A DNA stretch of 45,604 bases from an uncultured Clostridiaceae bacterium (GTDB taxonomy: Bacteria > Bacillota > Clostridia > Clostridiales > Oxobacteraceae). The notes below the pieces were generated by a model. That model was not told the origin of the DNA and did not search any database. It worked only from the letters and a program-made list of their open reading frames with translations. Below, in pieces: positions 24,157-32,509 of the stretch. Position 1 is the first letter of the stretch; every line of letters starts with the position of its first letter. The stretch is from the NCBI GenBank assembly GCA_937900065.1, contig CALCDS010000132.1:1-45604 (forward strand), written 5' to 3'. The position numbers and the translations under genes are program-made.

Positions 24157-24441
24157 TTGAGTAGATCAATAAAAAAAGGCCCATTTGTTCAGGAATCACT
24201 TCTTAAAAAGATAGTTGAGATGAACAAAAAAGGTGAAAAGAAAGTTATAAAAACCTGGTCAAGGAGTTCAACGATTTTTCCACAAATGGTGGGCCACACA
24301 ATAGCCGTTCATGATGGCAGAAAGCATGTGCCTGTATATATAACCGAAGATATGGTCGGCCATAAATTGGGCGAATTTTCAGTGACGAGAACGTTTAGAG
24401 GGCATGGCAGCCATACCGAAAAATCAACAGAGTTGAAATAG
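24157..24441 (+). CDS. rpsS: 30S ribosomal protein S19
   Basis: A 94-residue S19 of the 30S head, contacting S13. It begins at TTG 24157 (MSRSIKKGPFVQESLLKKI) after AAGGGAGG; no ATG lies nearby in frame. Typical core: KTWSRSSTIFPQMVGHTIAVHDGRKHVPVYIT and GHKLGEFSVTRTFRGH. Confidence 0.97.
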   Translation: MSRSIKKGPFVQESLLKKIVEMNKKGEKKVIKTWSRSSTIFPQMVGHTIAVHDGRKHVPVYITEDMVGHKLGEFSVTRTFRGHGSHTEKSTELK

Positions 24442-24462
24442 CCATAGAAGGGAGGTTAAAAT

Positions 24463-24798
24463 ATGGAAGCTAGAGCTATAGCTAGATACGTGAGAATATC
24501 TCCAAGAAAGGTGAATATAGTCTTAAGGCTTATAAGGGGCAAAGATGTAAAGGAAGCCCTTGCAATACTCAAGTTTACTCCTAAATCTGCATCTGAAATC
24601 GTAACCAAGATTATTAAATCTGCTGTGGCGAATGCAGAAAATAACCATGAGATGAATGCAGATAATTTATATATAGCTGAATCCTATGCAAACCAGGGGC
24701 CCACTCTAAAGAGATTTCAGCCTCATGCACAGGGCAGGGCATTTAGAATAAAGAAAAGAACAAGTCATATTACAGTAGTTGTGAAAGAAAAAGCGTAA
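24463..24798 (+). CDS. rplV: 50S ribosomal protein L22
   Basis: A 111-residue L22: ARAIARYVRISPRKVNIVLRLIRGKDV N-terminal RNA-binding domain and the beta-hairpin reaching the exit tunnel (LKRFQPHAQGRAFRIKKRTSHI), a macrolide-interaction site of normal appearance. AAGGGAGG precedes ATG 24463. rpsC follows 13 bases later. Confidence 0.98.
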   Translation: MEARAIARYVRISPRKVNIVLRLIRGKDVKEALAILKFTPKSASEIVTKIIKSAVANAENNHEMNADNLYIAESYANQGPTLKRFQPHAQGRAFRIKKRTSHITVVVKEKA

Positions 24799-24811
24799 AG
24801 GAGGGATTAGA

Positions 24812-25492
24812 TTGGGTCAGAAAGTACATCCGCATGGACTTAGAGTCGGCGTGATAAAAGATTGGAATGCAAAATGGTATGCTAATAATAAAAATTTCGC
24901 AGACTTTTTAATAGAAGATAATAAAATTAGAAAATATGTAAAATCCAAACTTTATACAGCTGGCATTTCAAAGACTGAAATTGAAAGAGCAGCGAACAGG
25001 GTTAAGCTGAATATATTTACCGCTAAACCCGGCATAGTGATTGGAAGAGGCGGAGAAGGCGTTGATAAGCTTAAAAAGGAGCTTGAAAAGTTAACAGGCA
25101 AGAATGTGCTTATCAATATAGTAGAAGTTAAGAATCCGGAAACAGATGCACAATTGGTTTCGGAAAATATTGCAGCTCAACTTGAAAAAAGGATTTCTTT
25201 CAGAAAAGCTATGAAGCAGTCGATTAACAGGGCTATGAGAGCCGGATCGAAAGGTGTTAAAGTAATTTGTGCTGGAAGGCTTGGCGGTGCTGAGATTGCA
25301 AGATCAGAAGGTTACCATGAAGGCACGATTCCGCTGCAGACACTGAGGGCCGATATTGATTATGGCTTTGCTGAAGCAAATACGACTTACGGCAAGATAG
25401 GTGTTAAGGTTTGGATTTACAAAGGAGAAGTTCTTCCAAAGGCAAGAAAAGCTAAAGCAGAGACTGGAGAAAAGGAAGCTGCTAATAAGTAA
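24812..25492 (+). CDS. rpsC: 30S ribosomal protein S3
   Basis: A 226-residue S3 starting at TTG 24812 (MGQKVHPHGLRVGVIKDW), chosen for AAAGGAGGG at 24797-24805. The KH domain (KPGIVIGRGGEGVDKLKKEL) and C-terminal domain (GAEIARSEGYHEGTIPLQTLRADIDYG) at the mRNA entry site are intact. The last 20 residues are a Lys/Ala/Glu-rich tail. Confidence 0.97.
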   Translation: MGQKVHPHGLRVGVIKDWNAKWYANNKNFADFLIEDNKIRKYVKSKLYTAGISKTEIERAANRVKLNIFTAKPGIVIGRGGEGVDKLKKELEKLTGKNVLINIVEVKNPETDAQLVSENIAAQLEKRISFRKAMKQSINRAMRAGSKGVKVICAGRLGGAEIARSEGYHEGTIPLQTLRADIDYGFAEANTTYGKIGVKVWIYKGEVLPKARKAKAETGEKEAANK

Positions 25493-25510
25493 GAAGGGAG
25501 GATATGCTTT

Positions 25511-25954
25511 ATGTTAATGCCTAAAAGAGTTAAGCACCGCAAGGTTCAGCGTGGAAGGATGACTGGCAAGGCTTTAAGGGGCAATAAGTTGGCTTATGGT
25601 GAATACGGAATGGTTGCTTTAGAACCGGCCTGGATTACTAGTCAGCAAATCGAAGCTGCCAGGGTTGCAATAACAAGATTCCTAAAAAGAGGTGGAAAGG
25701 TCTGGATAAAGATTTTTCCTGATAAGCCAGTTACAGAGAAACCTGCAGAAACCCGTATGGGATCAGGTAAAGGTTCACCTGAGTACTGGGTTGCAGTCGT
25801 TAAGCCGGGCAGGGTTCTTTTTGAAGTTTCAGGGGTTAGTGAAGAAGATGCCAGGGAGGCAATAAGGCTTGCTTCACATAAACTTCCTATAAGGACTAAA
25901 TTTGTAATGAAATCTGATTTTGAAGAAGTGGGTGGTGATAGCAATGAAGGCTAA
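25511..25954 (+). CDS. rplP: 50S ribosomal protein L16
   Basis: A 147-residue L16 close to the A-site tRNA elbow: MLMPKRVKHRKVQRGRMTGKA, GLVALEPAWITSQQIEAARVAITR-like core, GKGSPEYWVAVVKPGRVLFEV. GGGAGGA lies about 8 bases before ATG 25511. Its end overlaps rpmC by 11 bases, suggesting translational coupling. Confidence 0.98.
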   Translation: MLMPKRVKHRKVQRGRMTGKALRGNKLAYGEYGMVALEPAWITSQQIEAARVAITRFLKRGGKVWIKIFPDKPVTEKPAETRMGSGKGSPEYWVAVVKPGRVLFEVSGVSEEDAREAIRLASHKLPIRTKFVMKSDFEEVGGDSNEG

Positions 25955-26156
25955 AGAATTGGAAATAATGCATGGAACTGATGTTCCAACATTAAAAGGG
26001 AAAGTTGATGAGTTGAAACATGAACTTTTCAATTTAAGATTCCAGTTAGCCACAGGTCAGCTTGAAAATCCCATGAGAATCAGAGAAGTTAAAAAATCGA
26101 TAGCCCAGATTAAGACTATCATTAGGGAAAAAGAATTGAAATCTCTGGGGGCATAA
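25944..26156 (+). CDS. rpmC: 50S ribosomal protein L29
   Basis: A 70-residue L29, two-helix protein at the tunnel exit: MKAKELEIMHGTDVPTLKGK, LKHELFNLRFQLATGQLENPMRIREVKKSIAQIKTI. ATG 25944 lies inside the rplP 3' end with GGGTGGTGAT as ribosome binding site. Slightly longer than the common 65-residue form because of a few residues in the N-terminal loop. Confidence 0.96.
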   Translation: MKAKELEIMHGTDVPTLKGKVDELKHELFNLRFQLATGQLENPMRIREVKKSIAQIKTIIREKELKSLGA

Positions 26157-26174
26157 CGGAAGGAGGTACGTTTT

Positions 26175-26429
26175 GTGGAAAGAGCGTTAAGAAAGACCAT
26201 GGTCGGAAGAGTAGTTTCTGATAAAATGGATAAGACGATTGTTGTGGCTGTAGAAACCAGAGTCCGCCATTCGGTAACTGGTAAAATAGTGAAAAGGACA
26301 ACCAAATTTAAGGCACATGATGAAAATAATGAAGCTAAAATAGGCGATAAAGTCTTGATAATGGAAACAAGGCCTTTAAGCAGGGAAAAAAGATGGAGGC
26401 TTGTTGAAATAGTTGAGAAAGCACAATAA
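26175..26429 (+). CDS. rpsQ: 30S ribosomal protein S17
   Basis: An 84-residue OB-fold S17, early 16S binder: ALRKTMVGRVVSDKMDKTIVVAVETRVRHSVTGKIVKRTTKFKAHDE, METRPLSREKRWRLVEIV. Starts at GTG 26175 after GGAAGGAGGT. Confidence 0.97.
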   Translation: MERALRKTMVGRVVSDKMDKTIVVAVETRVRHSVTGKIVKRTTKFKAHDENNEAKIGDKVLIMETRPLSREKRWRLVEIVEKAQ

Positions 26430-26457
26430 TTCCTGGAGTTGAAAGGAGGGTACATCA

Positions 26458-26826
26458 ATGATTCAACAGCAGAGCGTTCTAAAAGTCGCAGATAATTCTG
26501 GTGCAAAGGAAATAATGTGTATCAGAGTTTTAGGTGGATCTAAGAGGAAAACCGGAAATATTGGTGATATCATTGTTGCCAGCGTAAAGAGTGCAACACC
26601 CGGCGGTGTTGTTAAAAAAAGCGAAGTTGTAAAAGCTGTAATAGTAAGATCGGTACAAGGTAAGAGACGTCCGGATGGTTCATATATAAGATTTGATGAG
26701 AATGCGGCGGTAATAATAAAAGATGATAAGCAGCCAAGAGGTACCCGTATATTCGGACCTGTTGCTAGGGAGCTTAGGGAAAAAGACTTTACAAAGATAC
26801 TTTCGCTTGCTCCAGAAGTATTATAA
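26458..26826 (+). CDS. rplN: 50S ribosomal protein L14
   Basis: A 122-residue L14 at the subunit interface: MIQQQSVLKVADNSGAKEIMCIRVLGGSKRK, RRPDGSYIRFDENAAVIIKDD, GTRIFGPVARELREKDFTKILSLAPEVL. GAAAGGAGGG precedes the ATG. First gene of the spc block. Confidence 0.98.
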   Translation: MIQQQSVLKVADNSGAKEIMCIRVLGGSKRKTGNIGDIIVASVKSATPGGVVKKSEVVKAVIVRSVQGKRRPDGSYIRFDENAAVIIKDDKQPRGTRIFGPVARELREKDFTKILSLAPEVL

Positions 26827-26845
26827 AGCAGGGGAGGTGGCTAAT

Positions 26846-27181
26846 ATGGCATTGAATAAAGTTCATGTTAAAAAGGGAGACACAGTTGTCGTACTTTCCG
26901 GCAAAGACAGAGGCAAAAAAGGCAAGGTTCTAAAAGTTATGGCGCAGGATGGAAAAGTAATAGTTGAGAATGTAAATATGGTCACAAAGCATGAAAAACC
27001 AAGCAAAAAAGTAAAGCAAGGTGGCATCATACATCAGGAAGCGCCTATTTATTCATCAAAAGTTTCAGTCTATTGCCCAACATGCGGTGCTGGCAGAAGG
27101 TTCAAGACCGAAATATTGGGCGATGGAACAAAAGTCAGGAAATGCGTCAAGTGTGGTGAAATTTTAGGTAATCAGAAATAG
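26846..27181 (+). CDS. rplX: 50S ribosomal protein L24 with C-terminal CxxC pairs
   Basis: A 111-residue L24, an assembly initiator. KOW motif: VHVKKGDTVVVLSGKDRGKKGKVLKV; the conserved GGIIHQEAPIYSSKV follows. The C-terminal part has CPTC and CVKC, a probable zinc ribbon seen in many clostridial L24 proteins. ATG 26846 with GGGGAGGTGG is chosen; an upstream frame extension from 26723 would lie inside rplN and is rejected. Confidence 0.97.
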   Translation: MALNKVHVKKGDTVVVLSGKDRGKKGKVLKVMAQDGKVIVENVNMVTKHEKPSKKVKQGGIIHQEAPIYSSKVSVYCPTCGAGRRFKTEILGDGTKVRKCVKCGEILGNQK

Positions 27182-27201
27182 CATGAAAGGAGGTCACACA
27201 G

Positions 27202-27744
27202 ATGGTTCCAAGGCTGAAGGAGAAATATGATAAAGAAATAGAATTGGCATTAATGCAGAAGTTCGGATATAAAAGTACTATGCAGATTCCCAAGCTTGAA
27301 AAAATTGTAATAAATATGGGCGTCGGCGATGCAAGAGAAAATCCAAAGGCTTTAGACAGCGCAGCAGGTGATCTTGCAACTATCACAGGGCAAAGACCTG
27401 TCATAACAAAAGCTAAAAAATCAATTGCAAATTTTAAGATAAGGCAGGGAATGTCGATTGGCTGCAAGGTTACTTTAAGAGGAAGAAGGATGTATGAGTT
27501 TGTTGATAAACTCTTTAATATAGCTCTTCCAAGAGTAAGAGATTTCAGAGGGGTATCTGATAAATCATTTGATGGAAGAGGCAATTACTCATTAGGAATC
27601 AGAGAGCAGTTGATCTTTCCGGAAATAGAATATGATAAAGTTGATAAAGTAAGAGGTATGGATATAGTGTTTGTAACTAGTGCAAAATCAGACGAAGAGG
27701 CACGTGAGCTCTTGAAATTGCTCGGAATGCCATTTGCTTCATAA
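27202..27744 (+). CDS. rplE: 50S ribosomal protein L5
   Basis: A 180-residue L5 that binds 5S rRNA: PRLKEKYDKEIELALMQKFGYKSTMQIPKLEKIVINMGVGDA, the GQRPVITKAKKSIANFKIRQG loop and SLGIREQLIFPEIEYDKVDKVRGMDIVF. GAAAGGAGGT precedes ATG 27202. Confidence 0.98.
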   Translation: MVPRLKEKYDKEIELALMQKFGYKSTMQIPKLEKIVINMGVGDARENPKALDSAAGDLATITGQRPVITKAKKSIANFKIRQGMSIGCKVTLRGRRMYEFVDKLFNIALPRVRDFRGVSDKSFDGRGNYSLGIREQLIFPEIEYDKVDKVRGMDIVFVTSAKSDEEARELLKLLGMPFAS

Positions 27745-27760
27745 TAAAGGAGGGAAGAAT

Positions 27761-27946
27761 GTGGCAAAAAAATCAATGGTAGTAAAATGGAATAGAAAAC
27801 CAAAGTTCTCAACAAGAGCATATACGAGATGCAGAATCTGCGGAAGACCGCATGCTGTTTTGAGTAAATTTGGCATTTGCCGTATCTGCTTCAGAGAAAT
27901 GGCATATAAAGGTGAAATCCCTGGATGCAAGAAGGCAAGCTGGTAA
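27761..27946 (+). CDS. rpsN: 30S ribosomal protein S14 type Z (zinc)
   Basis: A 61-residue S14 of the short zinc form: MAKKSMVVKWNRKPKFSTR, then CRICGRPHAVLSKFGICRIC, giving four Cys ligands, and REMAYKGEIPGCKKASW. It starts at GTG 27761 after AAAGGAGGG at 27747-27754; an upstream frame start at 27734 overlaps rplE and is rejected. Confidence 0.97.
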   Translation: MAKKSMVVKWNRKPKFSTRAYTRCRICGRPHAVLSKFGICRICFREMAYKGEIPGCKKASW

Positions 27947-27975
27947 TTCCTATTGAATGAAAGGAGGCAGAAACT

Positions 27976-28374
27976 ATGGTTATGACTGACACAATCGCTG
28001 ATATGCTCACGCGTATAAGGAATGCAAATGTTGTAAGACATGAAACTGTTGACATCCCGGCTTCCAATATTAAAAGGTCTATTGCAAATATAATGCTGGA
28101 AGAAGGGTTTATAAAAAATATTGAGGAATTGACCGACGGCTCAGTTCCTATAATGAGAGTGACCATGAAATACGGTCAGAATAAAGAAAGGGTTATAACC
28201 GGTTTGAAAAGGATAAGCAAGCCAGGACTTAGGGTATATGTGGGAAAAGAAGATATTCCCAAGGTTTTAGGCGGACTTGGCATTGCAGTAATATCCACAT
28301 CTAAAGGGATAATGACTGATAAACAGGCTAGAAAAGAAGGATTAGGTGGAGAAGTTCTTTGCTATATTTGGTAA
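27976..28374 (+). CDS. rpsH: 30S ribosomal protein S8
   Basis: A 132-residue S8: TDTIADMLTRIRNANVVRHETVDIPAS and the C-terminal domain ending TSKGIMTDKQARKEGLGGEVLCYIW. AAGGAGG at 27960-27966 supports ATG 27976 (MVMTDT), though ATG 27982 is possible. S8 represses the spc operon in E. coli at rplE; I did not find a matching site here. Confidence 0.98.
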   Translation: MVMTDTIADMLTRIRNANVVRHETVDIPASNIKRSIANIMLEEGFIKNIEELTDGSVPIMRVTMKYGQNKERVITGLKRISKPGLRVYVGKEDIPKVLGGLGIAVISTSKGIMTDKQARKEGLGGEVLCYIW

Positions 28375-28403
28375 CACACTTAGATTGAATAGGAGGTGCA
28401 ATC

Positions 28404-28952
28404 ATGTCAAGAATCGGTAAACTTCCTGTAGTTTATCCTGATAAGGTTAAAGTTGCTGTAGATGATGAAAATGTTGTAACTGTTACCGGACCTAAGGGTA
28501 CTCTAGCTAAGGAAATGAATAAAGACATGAAGATTACTGTTGATGAAAAAGAACGAAAAGTAACAGTCACAAGATCAAGTGATGATAAAGCACATAAAGC
28601 ACTTCATGGACTTACTAGAGCTTTGATCAATAATATGGTAATCGGAGTATCAAAGGGATTTGAGAAAGGTCTTGATCTTGTTGGAGTCGGCTATCGTGCT
28701 CAAGCCCAAGGTAAAAAACTTGTATTGACTGTTGGATATTCTCACCCTGTCGAGATGGGCGAGGTTCCCGGAATAACTTATGAGACACCTGCAGCAAATA
28801 AGATACTGGTAAAAGGTATCGATAAGGAATTGGTAGGCCTTATAGCTGCAAAGATTAGGGAAGTAAGAACACCTGAACCGTATAAAGGCAAAGGAATAAG
28901 ATATGAGAATGAATTCGTGAAGATTAAGGAAGGCAAGACTGGCAAGAAGTAG
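28404..28952 (+). CDS. rplF: 50S ribosomal protein L6
   Basis: A 182-residue L6, two tandem RNA-binding domains: MSRIGKLPVVYPDKVKV, VTGPKGTLAKEM, GLTRALINNMVIGVSKGFEKGLDLVGVGYRAQAQG, and the hallmark RTPEPYKGKGIRYENEFVKIKEGKTGKK. AGGAGGTG precedes the ATG. Confidence 0.98.
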   Translation: MSRIGKLPVVYPDKVKVAVDDENVVTVTGPKGTLAKEMNKDMKITVDEKERKVTVTRSSDDKAHKALHGLTRALINNMVIGVSKGFEKGLDLVGVGYRAQAQGKKLVLTVGYSHPVEMGEVPGITYETPAANKILVKGIDKELVGLIAAKIREVRTPEPYKGKGIRYENEFVKIKEGKTGKK

Positions 28953-28967
28953 AAAGGAGTGAACTGA

Positions 28968-29336
28968 ATGCTTAACAAACCTGTACGGAATGAGATAAGA
29001 AAAAGGCGTCATTATAGAGCTAGATTCAAGATAAATGGTACCAGTGAGCGCCCAAGGCTTAATGTGTTCAGAAGCGAAAAAAACATATATGCACAAGTGA
29101 TAAACGATGAAACCGGAAAGACTTTAGCTGCTGCTTCCAGTCTTGATAAAGAGTTAAAGGATAAGATTTCATGCGGGAGCAATAAAGATGCAGCCAAAGC
29201 GGTAGGCGAGCTGGTTGCAAAAAAAGCCTTGGAAGCTGGAATAAAGAAGGTAGTATTTGATAGAGGCGGTTATATATATCACGGAAGAGTAAAAGAACTT
29301 GCTGAGGCAGCAAGGCAAGCCGGACTTGAATTCTAA
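28968..29336 (+). CDS. rplR: 50S ribosomal protein L18
   Basis: A 122-residue 5S rRNA-binding L18: RKRRHYRARFKINGTSERPRLNVFRSEKNIYAQVINDETGKTL, DRGGYIYHGRVKELAEAARQAGLEF. AAAGGAGTG ribosome binding site; begins 15 bases after rplF. Confidence 0.98.
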   Translation: MLNKPVRNEIRKRRHYRARFKINGTSERPRLNVFRSEKNIYAQVINDETGKTLAAASSLDKELKDKISCGSNKDAAKAVGELVAKKALEAGIKKVVFDRGGYIYHGRVKELAEAARQAGLEF

Positions 29337-29349
29337 AGGAGGGAAATTA

Positions 29350-29847
29350 ATGCGAATAGATCCTAGCAATCTGGACCTTAAAGAAAAGGTTGTTTTCATA
29401 AATCGTGTAGCCAAAGTTGTTAAGGGCGGTCGTAATTTCAGATTTGCTGCTCTTATAGTAGTCGGTGACAGCAACGGCCATGTAGGTATTGGTACAGGAA
29501 AATCAACAGAAATTCCGGAAGCAATCAGGAAGGGCGTAGAAGATGCGAAGAAGCATCTTATCAATGTCCCGATTGTTGAAAATACTGTACCGCACGAGAT
29601 ATTAGGCAAGTATGATAGGGGAAGCGTTCTCATAATGCCTGCTAAAGAAGGAACAGGAGTTATAGCTGGCGGTCCTGCGCGTGCTGTACTGGAATTAGCA
29701 GGATTGAAGAATGTCAGAGCAAAATCCCTTGGCTCAAGCAACCCTAAAAATATGGTTGGTGCCACTATAGATGGATTGAGCAAGCTGAAGACCGTGGAAG
29801 ACGTGGCTAAATTAAGGGGCAAAACCATCGAAGAGATATTAGGTTAG
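29350..29847 (+). CDS. rpsE: 30S ribosomal protein S5
   Basis: A 165-residue S5: LKEKVVFINRVAKVVKGGRNFRFAALIVVGDSNGHVGIGTGKSTE (the glycine-rich loop tied to spectinomycin response), GTGVIAGGPARAVLELAGLKNVRAKSLGSSNPKNMV. ATG 29350 follows AAAGGAGGG; the frame extends upstream into rplR but without a start signal. Confidence 0.97.
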   Translation: MRIDPSNLDLKEKVVFINRVAKVVKGGRNFRFAALIVVGDSNGHVGIGTGKSTEIPEAIRKGVEDAKKHLINVPIVENTVPHEILGKYDRGSVLIMPAKEGTGVIAGGPARAVLELAGLKNVRAKSLGSSNPKNMVGATIDGLSKLKTVEDVAKLRGKTIEEILG

Positions 29848-29859
29848 GAGGGATTGAAC

Positions 29860-30039
29860 TTGGCTAAACTTAGGATTACATTAGTTAAAAGCCTGATAGG
29901 CAGAAAACCTGATCATGTTGCTACAGCTCATGCACTGGGGCTTAGAAAAACAAACAGTGTTGTTGAACATGACGATACAGATCAAATAAAAGGTATGATA
30001 AAAAAGATTGATTACCTTTTAAAGGTAGAGCAAATATAA
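29860..30039 (+). CDS. rpmD: 50S ribosomal protein L30
   Basis: A 59-residue L30: AKLRITLVKSLIGRKPDHVATAHALGLRKTNSVVEHDDTDQIKGMIKKIDYLLKVEQI. Start taken as TTG 29860, 7-8 bases after AGGAGG (29847-29852); the other TTG at 29854 is too close to the ribosome binding site. The Shine-Dalgarno overlaps the rpsE stop. Confidence 0.95.
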   Translation: MAKLRITLVKSLIGRKPDHVATAHALGLRKTNSVVEHDDTDQIKGMIKKIDYLLKVEQI

Positions 30040-30063
30040 TTATTCGGCGAGGAGGTGCAGTAC

Positions 30064-30504
30064 ATGAAATTACATGAACTTAAGCCGGCAGCAGGTACCA
30101 ACAAGAATCCGAAAAGAAAAGGAAGGGGTACCGCTTCAGGACAGGGTAAAACGGGAGGAAGAGGGCAGACCGGCCAGAACTCTCGTTCAGGCGGCGGAAC
30201 AAGACCTGGATTTGAAGGAGGACAGATGCCGCTTCAAAGGAGACTTCCAAAGAGAGGTTTCACAAATATATTCAGCAAGAATTATGCAGAAGTTAATTTA
30301 TCCGACCTTAACAATTTTGCGGAGGGGACAGTTGTCACTCCCGAATTGCTTCTTGAGAAGAAGATCATAAAAAAGAAATTGGACGGCATTAAGATTTTAG
30401 GTAATGGAGAGATTACCACGAACTTGACAGTCAAAGCTCATAAGTTTACTAAATCAGCCGCTCAAAAAATAGAGGCAGCTGGGGGAAGAGCCGAGGTGAT
30501 ATAA
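30064..30504 (+). CDS. rplO: 50S ribosomal protein L15
   Basis: A 146-residue L15: MKLHELKPAAGTNKNPKRKGRGTASGQGKTGGRGQTGQNSRSGGG (long basic Gly-rich N-terminal arm), FEGGQMPLQRRLPKRGF, and the C-terminal GITTNLTVKAHKFTKSA-like region. ATG 30064 has GAGGAGGTG at 30049-30057. secY starts 1 base after the stop. Confidence 0.98.
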   Translation: MKLHELKPAAGTNKNPKRKGRGTASGQGKTGGRGQTGQNSRSGGGTRPGFEGGQMPLQRRLPKRGFTNIFSKNYAEVNLSDLNNFAEGTVVTPELLLEKKIIKKKLDGIKILGNGEITTNLTVKAHKFTKSAAQKIEAAGGRAEVI

Positions 30505-30505
30505 A

Positions 30506-31777
30506 TTGTTATCAACCTTACGAGATGCATGGAGAATTGCCGACCTAAGGAAAAGAATGATATTTACGATGCTTATGTTAATCGTATCGAGGGGTGGTAC
30601 CTTCGTACCTGTACCATTTATAAATAAGGAGATTGTAGCCCAAATTATATCTCGTGGAGCATTGTTTGGATTCTTTGATATATTGTCAGGTGGCGCATTC
30701 AAAAGCTTTACCATATTTGCATTGGGTGTTGTACCATACATCAATTCCTCAATTATCATGAGCCTTCTTGCAATCGCAATTCCAAAACTGGAACAGATGC
30801 AAAAAGAAGGCGAGGATGGAAGGAAGAAGATCGCACAGTTTACCAGATACGGCACAGTTATATTAGGCAGCATCCAGGCATTTGGCATTGCTTTATACTT
30901 AAGAAATCAGGGAGCCATGACAGACCCATCGGCCTTTAATATGTTTATCGTAATAATAACTCTGGTTGCCGGCACATCCTTCTTAATGTGGCTTGGAGAG
31001 CAAATTACAGATAAGGGTATAGGAAATGGAATATCTTTGTTGATTTTTATCAATATTGTTTCAAGATATCCTAGCATGGGTGTAACGATCGGCGAATTGG
31101 TAAAAGCGGGAACATCTAATTGGGTGGAAGTGATTTTGCTTATTATTTTCATCGTGCTTACAATTGCTGCTGTAGTTACAATGGATATGGCTGAAAGAAG
31201 GATACCTGTACAATATGCTAAAAAAGTTGTAGGCAGGAAAATGTATGGAGGGCAAAGCACTCATATTCCGATAAACGTAAATTCATCAAGCGTTATCGCA
31301 ATAATATTTGCTATGTCAATCATGCAATTCCCTGAAACGATAGCTAACTTTTTCCCAAATGCGGCGTGGACGAAAGTATTCGCGGCTGGCGGATGGTTTA
31401 GCACGAGCAGTTGGTGGTATCTTGCGGTATATTTCCTTTTGGTCATTTTTTTCACATGGTTCTATACAGGAATTACATTCAATACAAAAGAAATGGCTGA
31501 CAACATGAAAAAATACGGCGGTTTTATACCGGGAATCAGACCGGGCAAGCCGACAACTGATTATGTGCAAAGGATACTAAACAGGATAACCTTAATCGGC
31601 GGAATATTTGCAGGCATTATTGCATTGACTCCATATCTCCTCGACAAGTTTACAGGGCTTAAAAATCTTTATTTTGGAGGCACCTCTATACTGATTGTTG
31701 TTGGAGTAGCGCTTGAAACTGCAAAACAGCTTGAAGCTCAGATGACGATGAGACATTACCAGGGTTTCTTGAAATAA
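30506..31777 (+). CDS. secY: Preprotein translocase channel subunit SecY
   Basis: A 423-residue integral membrane protein with about ten hydrophobic segments: RKRMIFTMLMLIVSRGGTFVPVP (TM1), the plug/TM2 region (GALFGFFDILSGGAFKSFTIFALGVVPYINSSIIM), cytoplasmic loop residues TFYGGQSTHIPINVNSSSVI-like (KMYGGQSTHIPINVN), and C-terminal TMs to HYQGFLK. It forms the Sec channel with SecE. It starts at TTG 30506, with GAGGTGAT overlapping the rplO end, so the two are coupled. adk follows after 78 bases. Confidence 0.97.
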   Translation: MLSTLRDAWRIADLRKRMIFTMLMLIVSRGGTFVPVPFINKEIVAQIISRGALFGFFDILSGGAFKSFTIFALGVVPYINSSIIMSLLAIAIPKLEQMQKEGEDGRKKIAQFTRYGTVILGSIQAFGIALYLRNQGAMTDPSAFNMFIVIITLVAGTSFLMWLGEQITDKGIGNGISLLIFINIVSRYPSMGVTIGELVKAGTSNWVEVILLIIFIVLTIAAVVTMDMAERRIPVQYAKKVVGRKMYGGQSTHIPINVNSSSVIAIIFAMSIMQFPETIANFFPNAAWTKVFAAGGWFSTSSWWYLAVYFLLVIFFTWFYTGITFNTKEMADNMKKYGGFIPGIRPGKPTTDYVQRILNRITLIGGIFAGIIALTPYLLDKFTGLKNLYFGGTSILIVVGVALETAKQLEAQMTMRHYQGFLK

Positions 31778-31855
31778 CGGACAGATTTGGAGAACTTAAT
31801 CAATTTAACCCTGGATCAATGACTTAACTCATCAAAAAATGGAGATGATTTTATT

Positions 31856-32509
31856 ATGAAGATTATTTTGCTAGGTCCTCCTGGAGCTGGCAAAGGCACT
31901 CAAGCTAAGCAAATTGCCGATAAGTTTAAGATACCGCATATATCTACCGGGGATATATTCAGAAAGAATATAAAGGAAAAGACAGTTCTTGGAATAAAAG
32001 CAAAAGATTATATTGATAAAGGCAAACTTGTTCCCGATGATTTAACGGTTGCCATAGTTAAAGACAGGATAAATAGAGATGACTGTAAATCGGGATTTTT
32101 GCTTGATGGATTTCCGAGGACCGTAAACCAGGCTGATTCTTTAAATGAAGTATTAAAAAACATGAATTCCAGAATCAATTACGTAATAAACATAGATGTA
32201 CCTAGAAAGTCATTGATTCAAAGATTGACCGGGAGAAGGGTATGCAAGTCTTGTGGTGCTAGTTATCATATAAAGTTTAATTCTCCTAAAAAAGAGGGGA
32301 TATGCGATGTCTGTGGTGGTAATTTGGTGCAGCGAGATGATGATGATTTAAATACGGTTATAAACAGGTTGGAAGTATATGATAAACAGACCGCACCCCT
32401 GATAGATTATTATAAAAAATCTGATCTCCTTTGCACTGTGGATGGAGATAAAGATGTGGATTTGGTTTTCAAAGATATTTGCAATACATTGGAAAAGTGC
32501 GGAAGATGA
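31856..32509 (+). CDS. adk: Adenylate kinase, zinc-LID form
   Basis: A 217-residue adenylate kinase (ATP + AMP to 2 ADP). P-loop GPPGAGKGTQ (7-16), AMP-binding STGDIFR and DGFPRTVNQ, and a long-form LID with CKSCGASYH...CDVCGG, giving four Cys for zinc as in Gram-positive enzymes. The usual partner map follows, with the overlapping ATGA at 32506-32509, but that gene is decayed. Confidence 0.97.
   Translation: MKIILLGPPGAGKGTQAKQIADKFKIPHISTGDIFRKNIKEKTVLGIKAKDYIDKGKLVPDDLTVAIVKDRINRDDCKSGFLLDGFPRTVNQADSLNEVLKNMNSRINYVINIDVPRKSLIQRLTGRRVCKSCGASYHIKFNSPKKEGICDVCGGNLVQRDDDDLNTVINRLEVYDKQTAPLIDYYKKSDLLCTVDGDKDVDLVFKDICNTLEKCGR

Noticed and set aside
29169..29828. Minus-strand 219-residue open frame over rplR-rpsE
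   Set aside because: Fully antisense to two well-conserved ribosomal protein genes, without start signals or family resemblance.
30074..30370. Plus-strand 98-residue frame inside rplO
   Set aside because: Out-of-frame shadow of the Gly/Arg-rich L15 N-terminus.
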